This document shows positions 35,049-42,664 of a stretch of DNA of 64,000 nt, piece after piece (positions within the stretch are counted from its first letter, which is position 1; every line of letters begins with the position of its first letter). Location: assembly GCF_017877055.1 (NCBI RefSeq), contig NZ_JAGIPG010000004.1, forward strand, positions 434,001 through 498,000. Reading direction: 5' to 3'. The translations under genes were made by a program, and so were the position numbers. The DNA is from Neorhizobium galegae. GTDB lineage: Bacteria; Pseudomonadota; Alphaproteobacteria; Rhizobiales; Rhizobiaceae. The notes beneath the pieces were generated by a model. The model saw nothing but the letters and a program-made list of their open reading frames with translations, was not told where the DNA came from and searched no databases.

Positions 35049-35366
35049 ATGCCATTTTTTCTCGTAACGCAGACATCGCTGGTCGAAGCTCAAGATGAGC
35101 AGGAGGCCGCTCAAAAGGGCGTCGACCGCCTCCGCTCCGGAGGACAGGTCACCGTCGCGGTCAAATCGGATGAAACAACGATCACGCACGTTGTGGTCGC
35201 CGCAGTGGCCGAAGAGCCTCTGCCGGTCCCGCCATCCGAGGCCGCCGATCCACCGCCTGCTGCTGTTTTTATCCCGGAAGCTGCCTTAGCTGCACCGGAA
35301 AGCAGGAAACTGATCTTGAAGCGTATGCTCGCCGATGGTCTGGCCCTTCTGGGGCTGCGAGCCTAG
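35049..35366 (+). CDS. MPFFLV-family small protein, second copy
   Basis: A 105-residue protein whose first 50 residues (MPFFLVTQTSLVEAQDEQEA, DRLRSGGQVTVAVKSDETTI, HVVVAAV) match the protein at 29915-30283. The C-terminal half is Pro/Ala-rich and lacks a clear membrane helix, unlike the other copy; LKRMLADGLALLGLRA may be a short amphipathic end. Translation starts after GGGAACTT, a weak ribosome site. The next sequence, directly after the stop, is a ParB remnant, so the C-terminus may have been cut by a rearrangement. Confidence 0.65.
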   Translation: MPFFLVTQTSLVEAQDEQEAAQKGVDRLRSGGQVTVAVKSDETTITHVVVAAVAEEPLPVPPSEAADPPPAAVFIPEAALAAPESRKLILKRMLADGLALLGLRA

Positions 35367-35367
35367 T

Positions 35368-35976
35368 CCCGTCCTCCAAGCTGCCGACAGAATCTATGGC
35401 GGCAAGCGCTTCTCGCGCCATGCCGCCTCTCTATTTGATGAGCAGGGCAAGCTCGCCTTCGATCAGGACACGCTTCGCGTCTCCGTTCGCTCGGTGCTGA
35501 TCGACGTTCTGTCGTGCCGCCGGGGCATGTCGAATAGCGGCATGGTTTCGCGCATCGCAGGCGAGGCGGTCGGCGCCGACGAATACTTGCCGAACATGGG
35601 TTCGGAGGAATTCCTCTCGTGCCTTTCTCGCCAGGCGCTGGAGGCGTCGTGCGCCGAGGCTTCCGTGCAGCCGCAGCAGAAGGTTCGTGAGACGCGCGCA
35701 GCGCTCGTCGAGCATTTCGCGAGTGAGCATTTCGTCCATACCTCTGCACGCTTTGCGCCGCCAGCCGACGAATTGCTCGACTGGATCCGGGCAAGCTCTC
35801 CCACCGATACCATCGGCACGGCCCCGCATGATGACGAAGGCGATCGTGTTGACGACCCCGCCGAGGATCAGGAACGGCAAATCGATGAGGCGGCGGATCA
35901 GAACGATCTGCAGGATCCGGATCTGTCTGACGACGAAGAGCACGACGCTGACTTCGATCAGAGGGCTGCAGCATGA
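35368..35976 (+). pseudogene. C-terminal remnant of a plasmid ParB-like protein
   Basis: The open frame gives AADRIYGGKRFSRHAASLFD, LRVSVRSVLIDVLSCRRG, SGMVSRIAGEAVGADEYLPN and MGSEEFLSCLSRQALEASCA, then ALVEHFASEHFVHTSARFAP and an acidic tail. This is the C-terminal third of the large ParB/Spo0J-like proteins found on rhizobial plasmids next to ardC and DUF736 genes. The nuclease-like ParB domain and helix-turn-helix (about 450 residues) are missing. The cut lies right at the end of the MPFFLV gene. Confidence 0.7.
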
Positions 35977-36242
35977 CCGCCGCCTGCCAGTCGAACATGG
36001 CAGCACCCACCCCCGATTTTCGGGGGGTGGCGTTTACCACCAGCGCGGACGGCTTCGTCGTCAATCTCGCGCAACACGCTGAAAATGACTGGCCATCCTT
36101 CTTCATCGGCTGCCGAAGCCCGGGGATGTCACATGATCGACATCCGCGCTTCGAAACCGCTGGCGAAGGCAATCGGAGCCTGGCGAGCGACCCAGCGGCA
36201 TCTGGAATGCCTGACCCGGCAGATTATGGCGCGCGCGAGTAG
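35973..36242 (+). CDS. Hypothetical small protein after the ParB remnant
   Basis: An 89-residue frame whose ATG overlaps the ParB stop (ATGA). It reads APTPDFRGVAFTTSADGFVV and NDWPSFFIGCRSPG before becoming low-complexity. The first half looks protein-like and co-translation fits, but it then overlaps the next gene; it may be shortened by a frameshift near 36120. Confidence 0.35.
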   Translation: MTAACQSNMAAPTPDFRGVAFTTSADGFVVNLAQHAENDWPSFFIGCRSPGMSHDRHPRFETAGEGNRSLASDPAASGMPDPADYGARE

Positions 36243-36444
36243 GCAGGCGACGACAGTGAACGTCCAGAGCCGGACGCGTCGAAGATCCGGCCCTCGTACT
36301 TACTATCGGGAGCTCATTGACCGCCTCACCTTCGAGTGCTGGGTCGAGCTCGACATGATCACCTGCAGGCACGCGATGCAAGAGCAGGTCATCAGTGAAC
36401 TCCAGCATCGCGACGATGCGCCTATGCATTATCCGGCGACATAG
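36133..36444 (+). CDS. Hypothetical conserved-looking plasmid protein
   Basis: A 103-residue basic protein from ATG 36133: MIDIRASKPLAKAIGAWRAT, RHLECLTRQIMARAS, YYRELIDRLTFECWVELDMI. It overlaps the previous frame by 110 bases, so one of the two is probably not translated as drawn. Function unknown. Confidence 0.45.
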   Translation: MIDIRASKPLAKAIGAWRATQRHLECLTRQIMARASRQATTVNVQSRTRRRSGPRTYYRELIDRLTFECWVELDMITCRHAMQEQVISELQHRDDAPMHYPAT

Positions 36445-36831
36445 GCGGAACCGAAACGAAGGCGCGGATGCGGAACCTGCCTAACTTCGATGTCGGCGGG
36501 ATGGCGGGCATGGCCATAAACCGTTCCTTGCCCCTCGAGACAGAAATCCGGCCCGTGCCGGACTGCCCTTCTTATTCGCTGTGGTCTGAACCGGCGGCCG
36601 GTCGTTTCAAGGCCGCCGTCGCGCCGCGTTGCGGCCGATCCAACCTCACTGCGCGAGGGCAGGCCCGCGTTCCCAAGCAGGTCAAAACCTGCTGGCCCGC
36701 AGACCTGCTCTGCTGGTTCAAGCCGGATCGGACCTGTGAAGCCGCCCGTCCTTTGCCGGTTCTGGTCGTCCGCATCGAAGGGCAGACCGGCACGGGCCGG
36801 AACCGCTTCGGCAGCCAAGGAAGGAACAGAT
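36445..36831. other. Leader region before the next plasmid gene
   Basis: About 390 bases with no convincing gene. Near the 3' end, GGTTCTGGTC (about 36760) can pair with GACCGG...CCGGAACC (36795-36812), so the message of the next gene may have a structured leader. Confidence 0.35.
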
Positions 36832-37419
36832 ATGGCCAAGCCCGCAACTCCAAACCGCTCCAACGCACGGATCTCGCAACTCCGCAAAGGAGCGACCCTC
36901 GAAATGGTCCGCCACACCTGCCCAGACGCCGCCCAGGCACTCAAGATCGCTGAAAGCTTCGGCACCACGTTCGTCGACAGCGATGGCATCCGCAGCCTGC
37001 ATGAGCGGCTGATCGTCGAGACCGCCGATAGCCTTTCGGAAGGCTTGGGCGAGAGGGCCATGCAGATCCATCTGCAGCGCATCGTCGGGGCCTTCGTCGG
37101 ATCGGCCCACGGCGCCGGGCAGTTTTACTCCCGCGCCGTCACTGAGGCACGCGACGCAACCGCCAAGGCATCGAACGATGCCCGCGATGAGGATCTCGAC
37201 GGTCCGGTCGGCTATGACAGCGCCGCACAGCGCAAGCGGGAATTCGCGGCCGACATGGGTATCCAGTCCCATGCGCTGCGCATGGCAGCCGAGGGCGCGG
37301 TGGCGGCCTACGAACAGGTCGTTGGGGAGACATGGAAGCCCTTCGACCGGCCGGTGGAAAACCCGGGCGCATCGCTCGACCGCAAAGCAGCCGAGGTTCA
37401 GATGGCCGCATTCGGATGA
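36832..37419 (+). CDS. Conserved plasmid protein of unknown function
   Basis: A 195-residue soluble protein from ATG 36832 (ribosome site AAGGAA): NARISQLRKGATLEMVRHT, AQALKIAESFGTTFVDSDGI, RSLHERLIVETADSLSEGLG and a helical C-terminal half (MGIQSHALRMAAEGAVAAYE). It contains no motif I can assign. Its company (ArdC, DUF736, ParB) is standard for rhizobial plasmids, so a role in plasmid establishment is possible but unproven. A strong terminator follows at 37461. Confidence 0.72.
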   Translation: MAKPATPNRSNARISQLRKGATLEMVRHTCPDAAQALKIAESFGTTFVDSDGIRSLHERLIVETADSLSEGLGERAMQIHLQRIVGAFVGSAHGAGQFYSRAVTEARDATAKASNDARDEDLDGPVGYDSAAQRKREFAADMGIQSHALRMAAEGAVAAYEQVVGETWKPFDRPVENPGASLDRKAAEVQMAAFG

Positions 37420-37460
37420 CACATTTGGCGGGGTCGCACTCTGCCTTTGTACCGGGTCCG

Positions 37461-37488
37461 AGGCCGGTGCCTAGAGCGCCGGCCTTTT
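37461..37488 (+). terminator. Intrinsic terminator
   Basis: AGGCCGGTGC pairs with GCGCCGGCCT (one G-T pair) and is followed by TTTT. It closes the gene at 36832-37419. Confidence 0.75.
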
Positions 37489-37652
37489 CTCATGTCGAAA
37501 AGGAGACTGGAGACGCCCCGATCGCGGCCCGTCCCGCTCGGCGGTCCTGCAGGAGCCGGGTGCCCATGCAACGGCTTTGCCGTCCTCCACGCTGTTGCGG
37601 CCGTTCCGGTGCACGGCCACACCATCGGCCCCTGACTTCGGACCTCCGCGAC

Positions 37653-37673
37653 GGACCGCGATCGGCGCGGTCC
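37653..37673 (+). promoter_or_regulatory. Leader hairpin upstream of ardC (copy 1 of a shared element)
   Basis: GGACCGC and GCGGTCC pair perfectly around the 7-base loop GATCGGC, 21 bases before the ardC ATG and next to the ribosome site AAAAGGAG. The same loop frame (GATSGGC) and stem occur before the DUF736 gene at 39213, with a compensating A-T to G-C change. It is likely to be a regulatory RNA structure or operator. Confidence 0.6.
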
Positions 37674-37694
37674 TAAGAAAAGGAGAGAGAAGTT

Positions 37695-38618
37695 ATGGCA
37701 AAGAAATCAGAATTGGACCGTGTGGACATCTACGCGCGGATCACCGATCGGATCGTCGAGGATCTCGAACAAGGGGTGCGACCCTGGATGAAGCCGTGGA
37801 GCGCAGCCAACGCCAGTGGCCGCATCACCCGGCCGGTGCGCCACAATAGCCTTCCCTATTCAGGCATGAACGTACTGCTCCTATGGTCGGAGCAGATGTC
37901 GCGTGGCTTCGTCTCGGCAATGTGGATGACGTTCAAGCAGTCGCTCGAACTCGGCGGGGCGGTGCGCAGGGGCGAGACCGGCTCGACCGTTGTCTTCGCC
38001 AGTCGTTTCACAAGGTCTGAAGCGGACGGGAACGGTAACGAGGTCGATCGGCAGATCCCGTTCCTGAAGGCCTATTCGGTGTTCAACGTCGAGCAGATCG
38101 ACGGTTTGCCCGAGAGCTATTATGCGCCGCCCGCCAAGGTCCTTGATCCGATCGAGCCGATTGAGAGTGCTGATCGCTTCTTCCGCAATACCGGCGCGGT
38201 CATCCGGCATGGTGGCAACCAGGCCTACTATTCTCCGGTCATGGACTATATCCAGATGCCGCCCTTCGAGGCGTTTCGCGATGCAGCCGGATACGCTGCC
38301 GTCCTCAGTCATGAGGCGACCCACTGGACGGCGGCGGAGGATCGCGTCGGACGTGACCTGTCGCGTTATGCCAAGGACCGGACGGAGCGGGCGAGGGAAG
38401 AACTCATTGCCGAACTTGGGAGTTGCTTCCTCTGCGCCGACCTCGGTATCGCGCCGGAGCTCGAGCCGCGGCCGGATCACGCGTCATATCTGCAGTCGTG
38501 GCTCTCGGTCCTGGCCAACGACAAGCGGGCGATCTTTCAGGCGGCAGCCCATGCTCAACTGGCCGTGAGCTTCCTTCATTCCTTGCAGCCGGAGGCGGGT
38601 GTGAAGGCTGCGGCCTGA
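37695..38618 (+). CDS. ardC: ArdC-type antirestriction protein
   Basis: A 307-residue protein with the two ArdC domains: an N-terminal single-stranded-DNA-binding region (DIYARITDRIVEDLEQGVRP, WMKPWS, NVLLLWSEQMSRGFVSAMWM, TFKQSLELGG) and a C-terminal zinc-metalloprotease-like region (VLSHEATHWTAAEDRV, Glu/His near 205, and REELIAELGSCFLCADLG). ArdC protects incoming plasmid DNA from host restriction during conjugation. Ribosome site AAAAGGAGAG precedes the ATG; the leader hairpin is at 37653. Confidence 0.92.
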   Translation: MAKKSELDRVDIYARITDRIVEDLEQGVRPWMKPWSAANASGRITRPVRHNSLPYSGMNVLLLWSEQMSRGFVSAMWMTFKQSLELGGAVRRGETGSTVVFASRFTRSEADGNGNEVDRQIPFLKAYSVFNVEQIDGLPESYYAPPAKVLDPIEPIESADRFFRNTGAVIRHGGNQAYYSPVMDYIQMPPFEAFRDAAGYAAVLSHEATHWTAAEDRVGRDLSRYAKDRTERAREELIAELGSCFLCADLGIAPELEPRPDHASYLQSWLSVLANDKRAIFQAAAHAQLAVSFLHSLQPEAGVKAAA

Positions 38619-38795
38619 CCCGTAAGCGCGGTCGGCACCACCGGTGGCGGCCGCCTGATCCTTCTCACGCTGGTCACTAAGACCTTGTGCAATGTCAGCA
38701 TCCAGCCTTCCCCAGATCGACGGTTTTGCGGCGTCGGGTTTCGGTTTACGGGACGGTTTGCGTTCGACGATGAACGGCTTGGTCTGCTGACGCAT
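38484..38795 (-). CDS. Small conserved-looking basic protein
   Basis: A 103-residue minus-strand frame starting MRQQTKPFIVERKPSRKPKP, then KPSIWGRLDADIAQGLS. The KPFIVExKxSR...SIWGxLD pattern recurs, as I recall, in short rhizobial plasmid proteins. The frame then runs into the antisense of ardC (overlap 135 bases), where its residues have no independent support, so the true C-terminus may end earlier or the gene may be damaged. GGAAGAACA precedes the ATG. Confidence 0.45.
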   Translation of the reverse strand: MRQQTKPFIVERKPSRKPKPDAAKPSIWGRLDADIAQGLSDQREKDQAAATGGADRAYGSGRSLHTRLRLQGMKEAHGQLSMGCRLKDRPLVVGQDREPRLQI

Positions 38796-39212
38796 TGTTC
38801 TTCCAGGCTACGATTCGTAAGCGCAACGATATCGCACCGGGCACAGTCAGCAAACGGGCCAATGTTAGCAGGAACGTTTGTCCCCGATTGAAGCAGGCAA
38901 CGACGGCGGTCCAACTGGAAGTGGCTCCAGAATGCCGTTTCTACCCATGGCGAATGCGGCCGAACGCCATCGCCATATCCCTTCCCGTCAGAGTTTCCGG
39001 CAGACCATCTGCGGGCTCGATGAGGCATGTCTGACCGGAGACCGGCTGCGCCTCGATCGTCTTCCCGCAACGGCAACAACCACTTTTCTTACCCCCGCCG
39101 GCTGCGCCGCCATTCCTCTCCGACTAACAAAAGTGGCAGTTGCCGCCCTCCACTTTGTTTCGGCCTTATCAGGTGCGGTCCGATCGTCACCTGTCTGTTC
39201 GACAGCCATCGA
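38796..39212. other. Intergenic stretch upstream of the DUF736 gene
   Basis: About 400 bases with no recognisable gene; several frames are open on both strands because of high GC. The promoter for DUF736 should lie in its last 100 bases, before the hairpin at 39213. Confidence 0.4.
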
Positions 39213-39231
39213 GGCCGCGATGGGCGCGGCC
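39213..39231 (+). promoter_or_regulatory. Leader hairpin upstream of DUF736 gene (copy 2 of a shared element)
   Basis: GGCCGC pairs with GCGGCC around the loop GATGGGC, 25 bases before the start codon and before AAAAGGAA. It matches the ardC leader hairpin in length, loop and position, with the stem pair changed from A-T to G-C. Confidence 0.6.
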
Positions 39232-39256
39232 CGAACACCAGAAAAGGAATACGACA

Positions 39257-39565
39257 ATGGCAACCATCGGCACCTTCACCTCCACCGAAAACGGCTTCAC
39301 CGGCTCCATCCGCACTCTCGCCCTCAACGTCAAGGCCCGCATCGCCCGGGTGGAGAACCCCTCAGACAAGGGCCCGCAGTTCCGCGTCTACGCCGGTAGC
39401 GTCGAGCTGGGCGCGGCCTGGCAGAAGACCTCCGAGCAAGGCCGCGACTACCTCTCGGTCAAGCTCGACGATCCGAGTTTCCCGGCTCCGATCTACGCCA
39501 CGCTCGCCGAGGTGGAAGGCGAGGATGGCCTCCAGCTCATCTGGTCCCGCCCGAACCGAGACTGA
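39257..39565 (+). CDS. DUF736 family protein
   Basis: A 102-residue protein covering the complete DUF736 domain: [59 protein letters not shown] and [14 protein letters not shown]736 genes are abundant on rhizobial plasmids; the function is unknown, and the single-domain beta-rich fold suggests nucleic-acid or protein binding. The start ATG at 39257 follows AAAAGGAATACGACA. A terminator follows. Confidence 0.9.
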   Translation: MATIGTFTSTENGFTGSIRTLALNVKARIARVENPSDKGPQFRVYAGSVELGAAWQKTSEQGRDYLSVKLDDPSFPAPIYATLAEVEGEDGLQLIWSRPNRD

Positions 39566-39576
39566 CTGAAATCAGG

Positions 39577-39603
39577 AGGCTCCGCCACCGGCGGAGCCTT
39601 TTC
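39577..39603 (+). terminator. Intrinsic terminator after DUF736 gene
   Basis: AGGCTCCGCC pairs perfectly with GGCGGAGCCT across a 3-base loop and is followed by TTT. It lies between convergent genes and could act in both directions. Confidence 0.85.
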
Positions 39604-39626
39604 CCTTATCGGAAATGGGGGCAAGA

Positions 39627-40202
39627 TTAGCGCCCGTCGAACCTGGCGATCATCTTGCGCAATTGCGCGTTCTGCTGGATGAGCTTTTTTGCAAGCTGAC
39701 GCCGCAACGCATCGACCTCAGCGTCGAGGTCGGCCATCTCATCCATGAATGATTTTAGCCCGGCAGGAGCGACCTCGGCGGTGGCGGAAACCACAGGCTC
39801 CACGGTTGGATTGATGTTCTTACGACGTGCCGGCGCTCGCTTCACCAGCGTTTCGGCAACTTCAGTCAGCGTGGGAGCAGGCGACTTCTCCTCGGGCTGT
39901 TGCGGGGTAAGGAGAGCAGCAGGCTCTTCCTTACCAACTGGGGCCGCAGCAGCCTCTGCTGCAACGGGTGCCGCTGGTTCGACGTCAGTCGAGCCGGTAT
40001 TTTGATCGAGCAAGCTTGCCTCGAATTGCGCATCGGAGCCGGCTTCAGCGGAGCGATCGACTGCCGCCGGTTCGATGCCCGGGTGTTCCTCTTCAGGAAC
40101 CGGCTTGTACTCGAGCGCAAAGGTTTTCGCTGCGACTGCAGGGCTCTCTGGCTTCGGTTTACGCGACACCAGGTCAGCCACAAATCTCCATGGTGTTCTC
40201 AT
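39627..40202 (-). CDS. Coiled-coil plasmid protein related to SyrB-like proteins
   Basis: A 191-residue protein from the ATG at 40202 ([20 protein letters not shown]). The middle is Ala/Pro/Glu-rich and low in complexity; the C-terminus is a coiled coil ([34 protein letters not shown]). The ending resembles that of the next gene (LRKELSEKLRAENADLRKRL), so the two seem to be relatives. It probably interacts with proteins or DNA through the C-terminal helix. An in-frame ATG at 40283 is less likely. Confidence 0.6.
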   Translation of the reverse strand: MRTPWRFVADLVSRKPKPESPAVAAKTFALEYKPVPEEEHPGIEPAAVDRSAEAGSDAQFEASLLDQNTGSTDVEPAAPVAAEAAAAPVGKEEPAALLTPQQPEEKSPAPTLTEVAETLVKRAPARRKNINPTVEPVVSATAEVAPAGLKSFMDEMADLDAEVDALRRQLAKKLIQQNAQLRKMIARFDGR

Positions 40203-40345
40203 CACATTACCTTCAAAGCATGGCGGCAAGGGAAACAGCCGCGGTCGTTCATTGTCACCAGGACCGCATTGGTCTCGGCTCAATCAGGCGAAAGATCGAC
40301 GGCGCCGTCGCATGCAAATGCGCGGCGCCGCTCAGAAACCGAAAC

Positions 40346-40759
40346 TCAGGCCTTGCCCAGGCGCTTACGCAGATCCGCATTTTCGGCGCGCAGCTTCTCG
40401 GAGAGCTCCTTGCGAAGCTGCTTGTTCTCTTCCTCAAGCTTGATGAGGTCGGCGATGTCATCAATGACGTCAACAGAGGTGACGGCGGGAGCGGACGTAG
40501 CGGCTTCAACGCGAGGTGCGCGAGCGGCGGCCGCTTTGGGTGCGGGAGCCGCTTTTTCAACCTTCACCGGAGCGGTCTTGGAGCCACGCTTCGCGCGTGT
40601 CTTCTTGGCCGGCTTTTCAACGGGTGCAGTAGTCGCATCAATGGTATTGGATTCACCCAAAGCCTTCGGTGCCCGAGGCTTGCGGGTTTTCTTCTCGGCG
40701 GGAGCTGCGGCCGGCGCTTCGGTGGTCGCAGTCGTCTCGATCGTGGTTTCGTCGGCCAT
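40346..40759 (-). CDS. SyrB-like regulator
   Basis: A 137-residue protein with the SyrB build: MADETTIETTATTEAPAAAP, a Lys/Arg/Ala-rich histone-like middle (KKTRKPRAPKA, KKTRAKRGSKTAPVKVEKA) and a C-terminal leucine-rich helix (LIKLEEENKQLRKELSEKL, AENADLRKRLGKA). SyrB of Sinorhizobium represses syrM; plasmid relatives are common and mostly uncharacterised. The basic repeats suggest nonspecific DNA binding. TAACAGAGGAGAAC precedes the ATG. Confidence 0.78.
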   Translation of the reverse strand: MADETTIETTATTEAPAAAPAEKKTRKPRAPKALGESNTIDATTAPVEKPAKKTRAKRGSKTAPVKVEKAAPAPKAAAARAPRVEAATSAPAVTSVDVIDDIADLIKLEEENKQLRKELSEKLRAENADLRKRLGKA

Positions 40760-41153
40760 CAGTGTTCTCCTCTGTTAGGCCGGCAAGCTTTTGATTCGCC
40801 GTTACTCAAAGTCAATGCGAAAAGCCCATTTTCGCGTGCGTTCGGCGCTTGTTAGGCCACCACCAGCGGAGCCATCTCCCATCGGTAGTTAAAGCCGGAC
40901 CCGGCATCGAGCCAGGTCCGGCTTTTTTGGGTAGCCACCGAGAGGAGGAAAACCTGCTCAGTATCCGGTGATGATGCCGACGGGACTGCCGTCGTCAAGG
41001 ATGAGCGGTCCCCCCGATTTCGAATTGGCAGCAGAGCCGCCAACACGAAATCGGCTCCCCCACTCCCCGGCGTCGCCGGTCGCTTTGGCGATCCCTGACA
41101 TCGTCACTCCCTTTCCGGCGTCGCTGTTCGTCTTTCACATAGGAGATCAGACG
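40760..41153. other. Intergenic stretch with an orphan terminator
   Basis: About 390 bases between the divergent SyrB-like gene and the next plus-strand gene. Apart from the terminator at 40891 and a small hairpin (TCGCC...GGCGA near 41074-41092), nothing is recognised. A small RNA reading rightward into the terminator is possible; its sequence includes the C-rich CATCTCCC. Confidence 0.45.
40891..40927 (+). terminator. Strong intrinsic terminator without a preceding plus-strand gene
   Basis: AAGCCGGACC pairs with GGTCCGGCTT across a 13-base loop, with four more Ts. The nearest plus-strand gene upstream ends 1.3 kb away, so this probably ends a small RNA. Confidence 0.75.
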
Positions 41154-41381
41154 ATGACCTTCGAACTCGAACGCCAAATCGGAGAACTTCTTGCCGAACT
41201 GCGTAACGCTGTCGATGCTTGCGCGCGTCGCCAGATCGAAGCCAAACTCGACTTCGCACAGGCGGAACCCAAGCTGGCGATTGCCGAGATGGACGGCTGC
41301 GTTGATGCGGAGCCGCCTTTCGAAGGGGGCGGCCCCAAATCGCGTCGTGTGCATCATGCGGTACCGAAGATCTCCTGTTGA
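41154..41381 (+). CDS. Small plasmid protein of unknown function
   Basis: A 75-residue protein: MTFELERQIGELLAELRNAV, DACARRQIEAKLDFAQAEPK and LAIAEMDGC, an amphipathic helical N-terminal half, then a loose C-terminus. AGGAGATC lies 7 bases before the ATG, an excellent ribosome site. Function unknown. Confidence 0.6.
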   Translation: MTFELERQIGELLAELRNAVDACARRQIEAKLDFAQAEPKLAIAEMDGCVDAEPPFEGGGPKSRRVHHAVPKISC

Positions 41382-41588
41382 TCCGATTTCATTGACATCA
41401 GGGATGGTGCGTCCCGGGCGTCTGGCTGCAACCTGATGACACCAGAATTTTCCCCGCCTGCGGCTCCTCGCGAATCAAAATTCGGTCGCCATCAGGTCCT
41501 CTGCTCCGCTTCGGCCCTGTGGGTGCAGCCCTCCTTCCCTGTCCGCTCTTCATCCCCGCAATGAACAGCAGTCAACAGGAGATCCACG

Positions 41589-41762
41589 ATGCAACAGCTC
41601 GCAAAATTTCTCAGCGCTACCGGCCGCCGTCTTCGCACCCTTGGCAAGGTTGTCAGCCACCTCTTCCGCAAGGGCAAAGTCGGCCTGAAGATCGCGATTA
41701 AGATTCCGTTCTTCGCGGACGTTGAGCTCAACATCGAAACCGAATGGGACCGGCGCGCGTGA
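41589..41762 (+). CDS. Very small basic protein
   Basis: A 57-residue protein: MQQLAKFLSATGRRLRTLGK, SHLFRKGKVGLKIAIKIPFF, then ADVELNIETEWDRRA. Strong AACAGGAGATC precedes the ATG. A basic half and an acidic beta-like tail are visible. The hairpin at 41772-41795 (GGCTCGGCC/GGCCGAGCC) follows its stop. Function unknown. Confidence 0.55.
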   Translation: MQQLAKFLSATGRRLRTLGKVVSHLFRKGKVGLKIAIKIPFFADVELNIETEWDRRA

Positions 41763-41797
41763 GCGCCGACAGGCTCGGCCTTCATCGGCCGAGCCGG

Positions 41798-42295
41798 CTA
41801 GCACCATGGTTCGCGACGTCCTGCCCAGGTCCGGGCCAGGCCTTCCGAGACCAGAATATCGCCGAGGCTGTGGCCATGTCGCGTGAGGCTCCGGAGGGTA
41901 CGGCCATAGCGATCCTTGTCACGACCCGGCCATGCCTGCAATTCGAATGGACCTTGGTTCAGAAGTTCGATCAGCCGCTCGGTCGCCCGGTTACCGAGAG
42001 CAAGTTCCGAGGCGCATTTGGGCTCGCTGATCTCGGGTGCATCGATGTCGGCGATCCGGATTTTCGTGCCTCCGATCCACAGCGTGTCGCCATCGATAAC
42101 GCAGGCGGTTCGATGGCCGCCGGTGCATTTTTCAAACTTTACCGAAGTCATATGCGGTGCGGCCAGCGTCATCGTTGGAGCATTGACCGCCAGGGCAGCG
42201 GCGCTTGCGAGGCCAGAGATCATCGCGAGGATCGCGCGATTGCGTTGCCTTCTCTTTTTCCGGACGAGAAGCCGGAGATCATGCGGATATGCCAA
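41798..42295 (-). CDS. Exported staphylococcal-nuclease-like (SNase) protein
   Basis: A 165-residue protein with an N-terminal hydrophobic segment (AILAMISGLASAAALAVNAP) followed by the SNase fold: TACVIDGDTLWIGGTKIRI, ADIDAPEI, then ATERLIELLNQ and GRDKDRYGRTLRSL, LVSEGLARTWAG. The catalytic Asp and Arg of DGDT and DKDRYGR are present. Such nucleases are frequent beside tra genes on rhizobial plasmids. It should act in the periplasm or at the membrane on single-stranded or double-stranded DNA. Confidence 0.88.
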   Translation of the reverse strand: MAYPHDLRLLVRKKRRQRNRAILAMISGLASAAALAVNAPTMTLAAPHMTSVKFEKCTGGHRTACVIDGDTLWIGGTKIRIADIDAPEISEPKCASELALGNRATERLIELLNQGPFELQAWPGRDKDRYGRTLRSLTRHGHSLGDILVSEGLARTWAGRREPWC

Positions 42296-42367
42296 ACGTC
42301 AAATGCTCCTGTCTCATCATCGTCGATGTATGGAATTGAGCCAGAGGCCGCAAGAGATCGCCGACCG

Positions 42368-42664
42368 TCAGTGACGGGCTGCCGAAGGGGTGACCCGGTA
42401 TCCGCGGCTTCGCTTCTGTCGAAGAAGATCGAGGAAGGCAGCGACAGCGTCTCGCTCTCTGGCAAAATGCTGGACCTTCATCTGGCCGTATGCTCCGATC
42501 CGACCCCAACGGCGTGTCAGGCAGACCTCGCCGAACAAGTCGGGCTCGATCGTCATAGCATAGAACCGAGCCATGTTGCGGGCTTCGTCCGTGCGTTCGA
42601 CGTAAAGCTGGTAGGGCTGAATGAGCATGGCAGCATAATCGCTCGCCCGCCAATTTTCGTCCAA
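42368..42664 (-). CDS. WGR-domain protein
   Basis: A 98-residue protein made of one WGR domain: MLIQPYQLYVERTDEARNMA, FYAMTIEPDLFGEVCLTRRW, GRIGAYGQMKVQHF and AVAAFLDLLRQKRSRGY. The WGR motif is RRWGRIG. The ATG at 42628 (MLIQPY) is an alternative start that fits the family better. WGR domains bind nucleic acid ends in PARPs; the bacterial single-domain versions are plasmid-borne and uncharacterised. Confidence 0.85.
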   Translation of the reverse strand: MDENWRASDYAAMLIQPYQLYVERTDEARNMARFYAMTIEPDLFGEVCLTRRWGRIGAYGQMKVQHFARERDAVAAFLDLLRQKRSRGYRVTPSAARH

